Virus record (IMG/VR): IMGVR_UViG_3300045999_003047
Span: 1 to 21,397 of that record
Source: a virus
Direction: 5' to 3' (one strand)
Length of the DNA: 21,397 bases
Under the pieces are notes generated by a model, which did no database searches, had not been told where the DNA came from, and saw only the letters and a list, made by a program, of their open reading frames with translations. Of this stretch, positions 1-6,159 are shown piece by piece. Both the position numbers and the translations under genes were made by a program. Each line of letters begins with the position of its first letter. Position 1 is the first letter of the stretch.

Positions 1-2
1 CA

Positions 3-584
3 ATCTTAGGTATTAAATTCGAAGCTGCGACTGGAGGAACTGGTACGACTGGAGGAAATGACAAAAAAAATAAGGAGCCAGAAAAAAAGAAAGAGGAGAC
101 CAAACTAGAGAAACCGGAAGAAAAGAAAACGGAAGAGAATAAAACTAGCGCACAAACTCCAACAACAGAAAACAAGGAAACTAAGTTAGAGGAAAAAATT
201 TCCCCAACTACCCCAGCAAAAACTGAAACTTCCTCAACAAATACCCCTATAAAAGAAACAGAACAACAAAATTTATCTAGTGTGATAATACCAGAGGGTG
301 GAAGCACAGGAGATAATCAAAATAAACAAACAGAAGGTACGAATCAAAATACGACAACTTCTACAGAGACAAAAACAACAGAAACAAAAACAGAAGGTGG
401 AGGAACAACAAACACCCAGTCAGAAACAATAAAAACTGAGGATAAAACAGCAGCTGAAGATAAACAAAAAATGGATAACGAAATGGCAGAGAACATGAAA
501 GCTATGGTAGGCTTACTAACACGCTTAAATAACACACTCCAAAATCCATTAGTTGTTATCCCGAATAATAAAAAGTTTGGCTAG
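3..584 (+). CDS. C-terminal part of a low-complexity Thr/Glu/Lys-rich protein (5' truncated)
   Basis: The frame is open from base 3 to the TAA-type stop region at 584, so this is the 3' end of a longer gene that began before the window. A GTG at 282 could be read as a start, but the uninterrupted upstream frame and its continuous composition argue against that. The visible 193 residues start with a Gly/Thr-rich patch (GGTGTTGG), then run through about 130 residues dominated by Lys, Glu, Thr, Gln and Pro, which are surely disordered. They end in a short amphipathic helix (MAENMKAMVGLLTRLNN) and a hydrophobic tail. No domain or catalytic motif is visible. The flexible linker plus terminal helix suggests a structural or scaffolding protein, but I do not recognise the family. 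Confidence 0.75.
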   Translation: MLGIKFEAATGGTGTTGGNDKKNKEPEKKKEETKLEKPEEKKTEENKTSAQTPTTENKETKLEEKISPTTPAKTETSSTNTPIKETEQQNLSSVIIPEGGSTGDNQNKQTEGTNQNTTTSTETKTTETKTEGGGTTNTQSETIKTEDKTAAEDKQKMDNEMAENMKAMVGLLTRLNNTLQNPLVVIPNNKKFG

Positions 585-595
585 GGGGTTTACTT

Positions 596-619
596 TTTGA
601 AACCTATTTTATATATTTG
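596..619 (+). promoter_or_regulatory. Candidate Bacteroidetes-type promoter box (TATATTTG)
   Basis: TATATTTG at 612-619 matches the Bacteroidetes -7 consensus TAnnTTTG. A TTTG lies at 596-599, but the 12-nt gap is shorter than the usual spacing of roughly 19, so only the -7 half is a good match. It sits in the 61-nt gap after the truncated first gene and would start transcription about 20 nt before the ATG at 646. AT-rich DNA produces such boxes by chance, hence low confidence. Confidence 0.35.
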
Positions 620-645
620 TAAGAAATAAACCTAAATAATATATT

Positions 646-921
646 ATGAATAAAAACTATGAAATTACGAAGGAACTACGAGGCACTTTAGTAGAGTTCC
701 TTAGTATGTACGGAGGCTACAAAGAATGTTTAGAACTTTTAGAAAATGGGGAGAAATTAGAATTTAATGAAGAAGAAGTCAATAAGATATTAAATCTTCT
801 TGGCGTGTTTAGACTTATGGATACATTCCATATAGTAGAGCGCTTTAAAATCGAGGTTACACCACTAAAAAGCGCAGAATCTGATGAGCAATCAGAACCT
901 ACCGAAGAGCAAGCAGGATAA
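646..921 (+). CDS. Small acidic protein of unknown function
   Basis: This 91-residue protein is acidic and predicted to be mostly alpha-helical (for example LRGTLVEFLSMYGGYKECLELLENG), with a polar Glu/Ser/Gln tail (SDEQSEPTEEQAG). There is no signal peptide, membrane segment or recognised motif. The start ATG lies within a 12-bp AT palindrome at 636-647 and has no Shine-Dalgarno sequence. Its last 38 nt overlap the start of the dCMP deaminase gene in another frame, so the two are probably translated from one message. Such small acidic proteins are common in T4-type accessory regions. I do not recognise it. Confidence 0.7.
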   Translation: MNKNYEITKELRGTLVEFLSMYGGYKECLELLENGEKLEFNEEEVNKILNLLGVFRLMDTFHIVERFKIEVTPLKSAESDEQSEPTEEQAG

Positions 922-1321
922 GATCGATTCCCTATATTTAAGAATGGCCAAAGTTTGGTCGGAGAATTCCCACTGTAATCGAAATAAGGTAGGTTGTCTA
1001 ATTGTAAAAGATAGACAAATCATATCTGATGGATATAACGGAACACCCTCCGGATTTTCTAACGAATGTGAGGACTGCAACAACAATACACTTCCAACTG
1101 TATTACATGCAGAAGCTAATGCCATAACTAAAATAGCAAAAAGCACTAACAGTGCTGAGGGATCTACACTTTATGTGACTCTATCCCCTTGTTTTGATTG
1201 CGCTAAACTAATCATCCAAGCGGGAATAAAAAGAATTGTTTATTCTGAAACCTACAGAAACACAGATTCTTTTAAACTTTTTGAAGAAGCAGGAATAGAA
1301 ATTAAAAAAATAAACGTTTAA
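884..1321 (+). CDS. cd: dCMP deaminase (T4 cd-like)
   Basis: This is a zinc-dependent cytidine/deoxycytidylate deaminase. It converts dCMP to dUMP, the substrate of thymidylate synthase, and so supplies dTTP during phage replication. The catalytic signature is intact: H75-A-E77 (zinc ligand and proton-shuttle glutamate) and P102-C103-x2-C106 (remaining ligands). The N-terminal stretch with NKVGCLIVKD and the SDGYNGTPSGF segment are typical of dCMP deaminases rather than tRNA or guanine deaminases. Extra cysteines and histidine (H30, C31, C62, C65) resemble the second metal site of phage T4 dCMP deaminase. The 145-residue length fits a compact family member. I kept the ATG at 884 despite the 38-nt overlap with the previous gene, because a later start at 944 would remove conserved N-terminal helix residues. 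Confidence 0.92.
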   Translation: MSNQNLPKSKQDKIDSLYLRMAKVWSENSHCNRNKVGCLIVKDRQIISDGYNGTPSGFSNECEDCNNNTLPTVLHAEANAITKIAKSTNSAEGSTLYVTLSPCFDCAKLIIQAGIKRIVYSETYRNTDSFKLFEEAGIEIKKINV

Positions 1322-1335
1322 AAAAGAAATTAAAA

Positions 1336-1959
1336 ATGGCAGTAAAAAACATTCAAGAATTGGCAGAGAGTTTTATGAGATCATCATCGGAGAAGGACTT
1401 CGTTGAATTATATAAAAGAATTAAACCAGGGCTACTAAATCATTGTAAATCTATTTTAATGGAGCAAGAAGCAGCAGAAGACGCTGTTTCAAATACAATG
1501 GCTAAGATATGGACAAAGATCTCTCAATATGATCCTACAAGAGGTAATTTTTCCACTTGGGTCTATAACATAGCTAGAAACGAATCCCTAGGCATCAAAA
1601 AGAACGAGGATCGATATCTTCCCATGATTCAAGAAGTGGTTAGAAGTAACGATGATTCCGATGATTTGTCTTTCCCTACTATTACATCAGCGGCAATAAC
1701 ATTAGAGGCAGAATTTGATTATGTTAATGTTGAAAATGATGAGATGGAAGATCTATACGATAACGTCGTGGAAAAAATGAAAGACCTACCAGAAATATAT
1801 AAGGATATACTATTCGATAGGGAAATACTTGGAATGAGATACCAAGAGATTGCCGATAAATACGGAATGAAGAAAAGAGCGATTGCTACAAGAATTAGAA
1901 GGGCAAGACTTAAGGTAAGGGAAATGTTTCCTGGAGTTAATTTAACTTTTAACGACTAA
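1336..1959 (+). CDS. ECF-type sigma-70 family RNA polymerase sigma factor
   Basis: This 207-residue protein has the two-domain layout of ECF sigma factors. Region 2 (about residues 17-80) contains FVELYKRIKPGLLNHCKSIL, then EAAEDAVSNTMAKIWTKISQYDPTRGNFSTWVYNIARN, the classic region 2.1-2.4 pattern that binds the polymerase clamp and melts the -10 DNA. An acidic linker follows. Region 4 (about 150-200) has LPEIYKDILFDREILGMRYQEIADKYGMKKRAIATRIRRARLKV-type residues forming a helix-turn-helix for -35 recognition. No anti-sigma gene is adjacent. The start is preceded by an A-rich stretch with no Shine-Dalgarno. A second sigma-like gene lies at 8720. It presumably redirects host RNA polymerase to a class of phage promoters; which class is not visible here. 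Confidence 0.88.
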   Translation: MAVKNIQELAESFMRSSSEKDFVELYKRIKPGLLNHCKSILMEQEAAEDAVSNTMAKIWTKISQYDPTRGNFSTWVYNIARNESLGIKKNEDRYLPMIQEVVRSNDDSDDLSFPTITSAAITLEAEFDYVNVENDEMEDLYDNVVEKMKDLPEIYKDILFDREILGMRYQEIADKYGMKKRAIATRIRRARLKVREMFPGVNLTFND

Positions 1960-1992
1960 TGTAACTTTTTCCTTTAGATAGATATAATTGTT

Positions 1993-2457
1993 ATGAATTA
2001 TCCTTTTAAAAGAGTTATAAACGACATTAGAAATTATTTCTTTATAAGGAAGACTATAAAGAAAAATATCAACACAATTGAGTGGGAAAAATATAAGCTA
2101 CGTGTCGATTGGATCGGAAGGATCTATACGGTGGTTAATCTTCCACCTGAGGTTATTTATTCTCCAGATTCTCCAGAAGAAATAAGACCTGCTTATGTTC
2201 TTGAAGAGTCCCGTCCTATTAACGAGTATCTGACTAGACTTAATCTACAGGAAATAATAATGCCCGAGCTAACACCTATATCTAATTCTATATCGTACCT
2301 TATTATCTATAGACCTTATTTCCAAAGACTTTCTATTAGATGGGTCATATATCGGATAATATTAGTCCTTTTGCTACTTTGGCTACAATATAAGTTTGGC
2401 TTAATTAGTTGGATCATTGGTGGTATTTCATACTTTTTTACTGATGTTATATTCTGA
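1993..2457 (+). CDS. Unknown protein with C-terminal hydrophobic segment
   Basis: This is a 154-residue protein. The N-terminal half is charged and basic (FKRVINDIRNYFFIRKTIKKN), the middle carries the proline-rich stretch VVNLPPEVIYSPDSPEEIRP, and the C-terminus from about residue 115 is strongly hydrophobic (WVIYRIILVLLLLWLQY, then FGLISWIIGGISYFF). One or two membrane helices at the C-terminus are likely, making it a tail-anchored or hairpin membrane protein. The ATG lies in the loop of a short AT inverted repeat (1984-1989 with 1996-2001). The gene ends 14 nt inside the preferred start of the downstream nuclease. The family is not recognised. Confidence 0.7.
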   Translation: MNYPFKRVINDIRNYFFIRKTIKKNINTIEWEKYKLRVDWIGRIYTVVNLPPEVIYSPDSPEEIRPAYVLEESRPINEYLTRLNLQEIIMPELTPISNSISYLIIYRPYFQRLSIRWVIYRIILVLLLLWLQYKFGLISWIIGGISYFFTDVIF

Positions 2458-3199
2458 AGTTAATATAACCAGACAAGCTTTTCCTTGGGGAAGAGCTTAT
2501 GTAATAGAAGGAGCTGATCAAGCTCCTTTAATTTTGCCGTCCGTTACTACGGTCTTAAAATTAGTTAAGAACGAAAAATACGAAAAACTAAGAGAGCAAT
2601 TTGGCGAAGAAAGATGGAATAAGATTTTGTATGACGCTGCTGAAAGAGGCACAGTTATGCACAGGATGCTTGAACTGTTTCTTTTAGAATGGGCAAAAGA
2701 AAAAGATGTTGATCGATCTTTAAAAAAAGCACAGATATTTGCTATCGAGGAATCGAGAAGAGATGATGGTAAGTACACTAAGTATGTTAACAAAGGAAGA
2801 GATCTTTTTTGGAATTTTTATCACGATAAATTCTGGGAAAACATTCTAGAGGTCGTAGATAACGAAGCCTTCCTCTACACGACTTTTAAAGGCGGATGGG
2901 CAGGAGCTTGTGACTTTGTTTATCGTGATCTGGAAAATTATTTGATAGTAGAAGACTTTAAATCTTCAACCTCTCTTAAAGACGAAGAAGATATATTAAG
3001 CTACAAATTACAAATAGCTGCTTATATGTTCATGTGTGCGGAGAAATACGGGGAAGTTCCTAAAATGGGGAAAATACGTATTGCAAATGAGCAGACATCT
3101 ACTATACAAACATTTACAGTACACGATTACGAATTAAAGGAATATCTCGGGCAATTTATAGATCTTGCTAATAAATTCAGAGAAATTCACGGTATATAG
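2444..3199 (+). CDS. RecB-like PD-(D/E)XK exonuclease domain protein
   Basis: This 251-residue protein is predicted to be a metal-dependent DNA nuclease of the RecB/Cas4-like PD-(D/E)XK superfamily. It shows the expected motif order: PSVTTVLK near the N-terminus, a helix with AERGTVMHRMLELFL (the 'G-x-x-x-H' motif I of this family), GGWAGACDFVYRD with D157, then VEDFKSS with E170, D171 and K173 (the catalytic D/E-x-K), and the LQIAAYMF helix (motif with conserved Gln). The ATG at 2444 gives a 14-nt overlap with the upstream gene and is preferred over a TTG at 2417, which adds only a nonspecific hydrophobic stretch. No helicase domain is attached. Likely roles are recombination or repair of phage DNA, or degradation of host DNA; the sequence does not decide between them. 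Confidence 0.82.
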   Translation: MLYSEVNITRQAFPWGRAYVIEGADQAPLILPSVTTVLKLVKNEKYEKLREQFGEERWNKILYDAAERGTVMHRMLELFLLEWAKEKDVDRSLKKAQIFAIEESRRDDGKYTKYVNKGRDLFWNFYHDKFWENILEVVDNEAFLYTTFKGGWAGACDFVYRDLENYLIVEDFKSSTSLKDEEDILSYKLQIAAYMFMCAEKYGEVPKMGKIRIANEQTSTIQTFTVHDYELKEYLGQFIDLANKFREIHGI

Positions 3200-3241
3200 G
3201 AAACTTATCTTTTAATAATCAATATAAAAAATAAAAAACAA

Positions 3242-3745
3242 ATGGCAAAGAAAGCACAATTAGAACCTGAAGTAATAGAAATCGCTAACGAAAAGAAATT
3301 AGAAGAGTTCGTTGACAAGATAGACAATGAAAAAGTTGAATCTATAAAAAAAGACTTAGAAGGATATAAGACAAGCCTTAAAGATAAGGAATACGCCGTA
3401 TCTATGCCTAAGGAGCTTTTAAGAAGATTTGAAACATTCATGAGAGAAGAAGTTGAATGGAGATCTAAAGAGGCTCTAGGAGTTACAGAGATCATAAAAA
3501 GAATCGAGGCAGTAAAGAAAGAGGGTATTAAGGATGGCGTTGTATATTTCACTAATCTTGAAGCCGAAGCATCCCATTATTTTTTAATGAAATGGTCAGG
3601 AAAAGGCGAAGCAGAAATTAATGACTTTATTTCTCTTTGGAAAACTTTCGAAGAAACTCTTATGCTGATCCAACAAGATAACGTAGTACTTAAAGATCTA
3701 GAGAGACAACTTGCAGCAGCTGAGCAAGGAATTGAGCTAGAATAA
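3242..3745 (+). CDS. Acidic helical protein of unknown function
   Basis: This 167-residue, highly charged (Lys/Glu) protein is predicted to be nearly all helical. Heptad-like stretches occur at the start (EVIEIANEKKLEEFVDKID) and the end (LIQQDNVVLKDLERQLAAAE). A central part (YFTNLEAEASHYFLMKWSGKGEAEINDF) looks like a small folded helical domain. There is no membrane segment or catalytic motif. The start is preceded by a purine/A-rich leader (AAAAAATAAAAAACAA) without Shine-Dalgarno. It is the last gene before the strong terminator at 3768-3796 and so closes the first transcription unit. I do not recognise the family. Confidence 0.75.
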   Translation: MAKKAQLEPEVIEIANEKKLEEFVDKIDNEKVESIKKDLEGYKTSLKDKEYAVSMPKELLRRFETFMREEVEWRSKEALGVTEIIKRIEAVKKEGIKDGVVYFTNLEAEASHYFLMKWSGKGEAEINDFISLWKTFEETLMLIQQDNVVLKDLERQLAAAEQGIELE

Positions 3746-3767
3746 GCTTATCAATATATTAAACTAG

Positions 3768-3796
3768 AAGACTGGGTTTTATCCCAGTCTTTTTTT
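3768..3796 (+). terminator. Rho-independent terminator
   Basis: A perfect 9-bp stem AAGACTGGG (3768-3776) / CCCAGTCTT (3783-3791) encloses a 6-nt loop and runs into a T tract ending at 3796. It lies 22 nt after the stop of the acidic helical protein gene and 18 nt before the next ATG, so it separates two transcription units. Confidence 0.93.
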
Positions 3797-3798
3797 GT

Positions 3799-3812
3799 GG
3801 ATATATAAAGAT
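3799..3812 (+). promoter_or_regulatory. Candidate promoter element GGATATATAAAG just after the terminator
   Basis: The only DNA between the terminator's T tract and the ATG at 3815 is GTGGATATATAAAGATAT. It contains TATATAAAG, similar to a -10 box or a T4-type late TATAAATA box. Related GATATATA-type strings occur just before 1993, 6160 and 18561. If it is a -10 element, the transcript would begin at or within a few bases of the start codon, that is, with almost no leader. Confidence 0.35.
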
Positions 3813-3814
3813 AT

Positions 3815-5026
3815 ATGAAAAAGAAATTACTACCTTGGATAATTGCCTTATCCGCTCTTTCTGTTTCTGGATCTGCAGCTTTTTATTCTGTTTCAGGATT
3901 AGGTAAAATGTTTGCAGGAGCTGCTGTGCAAGTAATGGTATTAGCAGGGAGCTTAGAATTTGCTAAGCTAGTAACAGCTTCCCTGCTTTATCAATATTGG
4001 AGGAAACTTAATTTAGGTCTAAAGCTTTATCTCTCTATAGCAACTTTAATATTGATCGTAATAACATCAGCAGGGATATATGGGTTTCTCTCTTCAGCAT
4101 ACCAAGAAACGGCATTTAAAGTACAGAATCAGGATAAAAATATAGAGATACTTGACAAAAATATTTCTATCATACAGAGTGAGATAAAAAACTTTGAATC
4201 CCAAGTAGAACAGAAGAATGACAGGGTCACACAATTAACATCAATAAGAACTAATTTACAATCCACACAGGATGTTTTAATCGAAAAATCTAAATCAACT
4301 AATGCAGTAAGACAGCAGATAAAAGATGTGGATTCAGAGATAAAAAGAATGGACTCGGAGGTTTCTGTTTTAAATGATTCAATATCCTCTAAAAATACAA
4401 GGATATCCTCCATAGAAAAACAAAAGCTTGATGTTTCTTCAAACTCTGATCTAGCTAGAGAGGTAGGTCCTTTGAAATATATTGCAGAATTAACAGGCAA
4501 AGACATAGACAGTGTTGTTAACTGGTATATAATAATCTTAATGCTTGTATTCGACCCATTAGCAATAGCTCTTGTAATTGCAGCAAACTTTGCATTTGAA
4601 ATGAGCGAGGAAAAAAAAGAAAAAGAAATGAGTGAAAAAAAAGAAGGTAAACTTAAATCCATATGGAACAGAATAGTTTCGTTTAATAAAAAGAAAGAAA
4701 AGTTAAACAAAACGGGGGATACCCCTGAAGTTCCCCCAGTATTTGAAGAAGCCCCTATCCAGGAGGAAATTATTACGGAGGAAGAAATAATCAACGAAAA
4801 AAAAGAGATCCTAGAGAATAATAAACCTGCAGTAGATATGAAAAAAGAATCTGCGGAGAAAGAGGAGAATAATGAATCTGCTGAGGATAAATATAATGAG
4901 GAATCTAGCTCACATTTTGATAAATCCAGAAGGGAAAGATTTAGAGGAAATCCTGATTCAAGTGGGTCTAGAAAAAACTTTAGAAATAATCCTGGTGGAG
5001 AAACAGATCCACTTAGTTTAAGATGA
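3815..5026 (+). CDS. Multi-pass membrane protein with central coiled coil
   Basis: This is a 403-residue protein. Three hydrophobic segments lie at about residues 5-25 (LLPWIIALSALSVSGSAAFY), 32-58 (AGAAVQVMVLAGSLEFAKLV) and 70-92 (YLSIATLILIVITSAGIYGFL). A long coiled coil follows at about 100-210 (repeated Ile/Leu heptads such as NIEILDKNISIIQSEIKNFE), then a fourth membrane helix at about 235-265 containing WYIIILMLVFDPLAIALVIAAN. The C-terminal 140 residues are highly charged Lys/Glu and end in an Arg/Asn/Ser/Gly-rich tail. The topology puts the coiled coil on one side of the membrane between helices 3 and 4. From memory, similar membrane-plus-coil proteins occur in other large myoviruses without a known function. 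Its stop overlaps the next ATG by 4 nt (ATGA). Confidence 0.8.
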   Translation: MKKKLLPWIIALSALSVSGSAAFYSVSGLGKMFAGAAVQVMVLAGSLEFAKLVTASLLYQYWRKLNLGLKLYLSIATLILIVITSAGIYGFLSSAYQETAFKVQNQDKNIEILDKNISIIQSEIKNFESQVEQKNDRVTQLTSIRTNLQSTQDVLIEKSKSTNAVRQQIKDVDSEIKRMDSEVSVLNDSISSKNTRISSIEKQKLDVSSNSDLAREVGPLKYIAELTGKDIDSVVNWYIIILMLVFDPLAIALVIAANFAFEMSEEKKEKEMSEKKEGKLKSIWNRIVSFNKKKEKLNKTGDTPEVPPVFEEAPIQEEIITEEEIINEKKEILENNKPAVDMKKESAEKEENNESAEDKYNEESSSHFDKSRRERFRGNPDSSGSRKNFRNNPGGETDPLSLR

Positions 5027-5607
5027 TTAAAACAGTTTATACAACAAATCAAGAATACGTAAAATACCTTGATTGTAATCCGGGCGTATATCGTAGAGTA
5101 TTTTTTCAGACTTGTAATTTAGACATAAAGGAGGGAGCTAATATTTTATCCAGCATTTCTCTTTGTGATTTTAAGCTGGAATCATTAGGAAATTCTGAAC
5201 TTGGTGGATGTGGAGGATCTCTTAAAAGAAGTATCACATTATCTCCATCCGGCTCATATGTTCTAACAGCTCCAGAGGTTGGTCAAGCTCAGGGAGAGGT
5301 TCAAATGATAGTTATTAAAGTAAAATACGAGAAAGGATATCCAGACGAAGAAAGGTATCTAAATTGGGAATACAAAGGAAGCGTATATCCCCTACATACT
5401 CTTATGATATTAACAGGAAGAACCGAACCGGACATCCAGTGGCAAGGATGGGATTTAAGCTATTATTCTAACAACCCTCCAAGTCCGGATTTTAGTCCTC
5501 AGCCTTATCCTGTAATTACTTCACCAAACCTTTCGTTTGGTGGTATACTATTTAGTAATCCTAGCGATACATATAGTGTTGAATTAGAAATATTTGTTTT
5601 TAACTAA
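5023..5607 (+). CDS. Beta-rich protein, first of a tandem paralogous pair
   Basis: This 194-residue protein is predicted to be mainly beta-strand, with no signal peptide, membrane helix or catalytic motif. It is clearly homologous to its immediate downstream neighbour. Both share an N-terminal block (TCNLDIKEGANILSSISLCD here), a central block (MIVIKVKYE...YKGSVYPLHTLMILTG) and a C-terminal block (QGWDLSYY, then FGGILFSNPSDTYSVELEI). Cysteines in the N-terminal block (CNL, LCD, GCGG) are conserved between the two. It is coupled to the preceding membrane protein gene by an ATGA overlap and to the next by TAATG. A virion or adsorption-apparatus protein is plausible from composition and context, but the function is not recognised. 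Confidence 0.78.
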   Translation: MIKTVYTTNQEYVKYLDCNPGVYRRVFFQTCNLDIKEGANILSSISLCDFKLESLGNSELGGCGGSLKRSITLSPSGSYVLTAPEVGQAQGEVQMIVIKVKYEKGYPDEERYLNWEYKGSVYPLHTLMILTGRTEPDIQWQGWDLSYYSNNPPSPDFSPQPYPVITSPNLSFGGILFSNPSDTYSVELEIFVFN

Positions 5608-6095
5608 TGGCTACTCCTCCTACAGTATGTGATACTATTCAATTCGAAGGCGCAATCTTTCAAAGATGCAATCTTCAAGTGGTTAGGGGTACTACCCTGC
5701 TTCGAGAGATAAGCCTATGTGATACAAACATAGCACTAAACAATTATTCTAGTTTTAGCGGGTGTGTTTACGGTAATTCCACATTGGTTTTAAATTCTGA
5801 AGGACTTGGTGAATTATGCTTTATTATGATTAAGGCGACATATCCATCTACACTTCCAGTTTCTAATAGATTTATAAATATAATATACAACGGATCTTAT
5901 ATGCCTATGGCTAACCTTACTATTCTTACAGGTAACCCATCTGATCTATCTCCTTATATTAATAACAGAGGGTGGGACCTAGATCCAAATGGGAGCGATA
6001 TAGAATCTCCTTTTTTCAGCGAAGGTGGAATGCTCCTTTATAATCCACACTCAGTTAGAGTAAACGTTGAAGTTATTTTAGGCGGTAATATTTAA
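5607..6095 (+). CDS. Beta-rich protein, second of a tandem paralogous pair
   Basis: This 162-residue protein is a paralog of the upstream gene. Aligned blocks are QRCNLQVVRGTTLLREISLCD, FIMIKATYPS...YNGSYMPMANLTILTG, RGWDLDPNG and GGMLLYNPHSVRVNVEVILGG. It is shorter than its partner because the first block starts earlier and two loops are reduced. Translation is coupled through a one-base stop/start overlap (TAATG). It has no recognisable catalytic residues. The strand-rich, Asn/Gly/Pro-rich loops look like a small beta-sandwich, so the two could form a hetero-oligomer on the virion; that is inference only. Confidence 0.78.
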   Translation: MATPPTVCDTIQFEGAIFQRCNLQVVRGTTLLREISLCDTNIALNNYSSFSGCVYGNSTLVLNSEGLGELCFIMIKATYPSTLPVSNRFINIIYNGSYMPMANLTILTGNPSDLSPYINNRGWDLDPNGSDIESPFFSEGGMLLYNPHSVRVNVEVILGGNI

Positions 6096-6159
6096 TTGGG
6101 TTTGGAAAGATGTAAAAACTTTAATAGAGTAAGATATATACTAAAAAAGCGAACAACAA

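Noticed and set aside
282-584. A separate 100-aa gene starting at GTG 282
   Set aside because: The frame is open upstream to base 3 with the same composition, so this is the end of a larger truncated gene.
586-606. Possible terminator GGTTT...AAACC after the first gene
   Set aside because: The stem is only 5 bp with a T tract in the loop rather than after it, so it is too weak to call.
2417-2443. Longer start (TTG 2417) for the RecB-like nuclease
   Set aside because: It would raise the overlap to 41 nt and adds residues with no family match; ATG 2444 is simpler.
4129-5052. 307-codon open frame on the minus strand
   Set aside because: It lies antisense to the membrane/coiled-coil gene and is a Ser/Phe/Leu/Ile-rich mirror of its Lys/Glu-rich codons, with no motif and no support from gene order.
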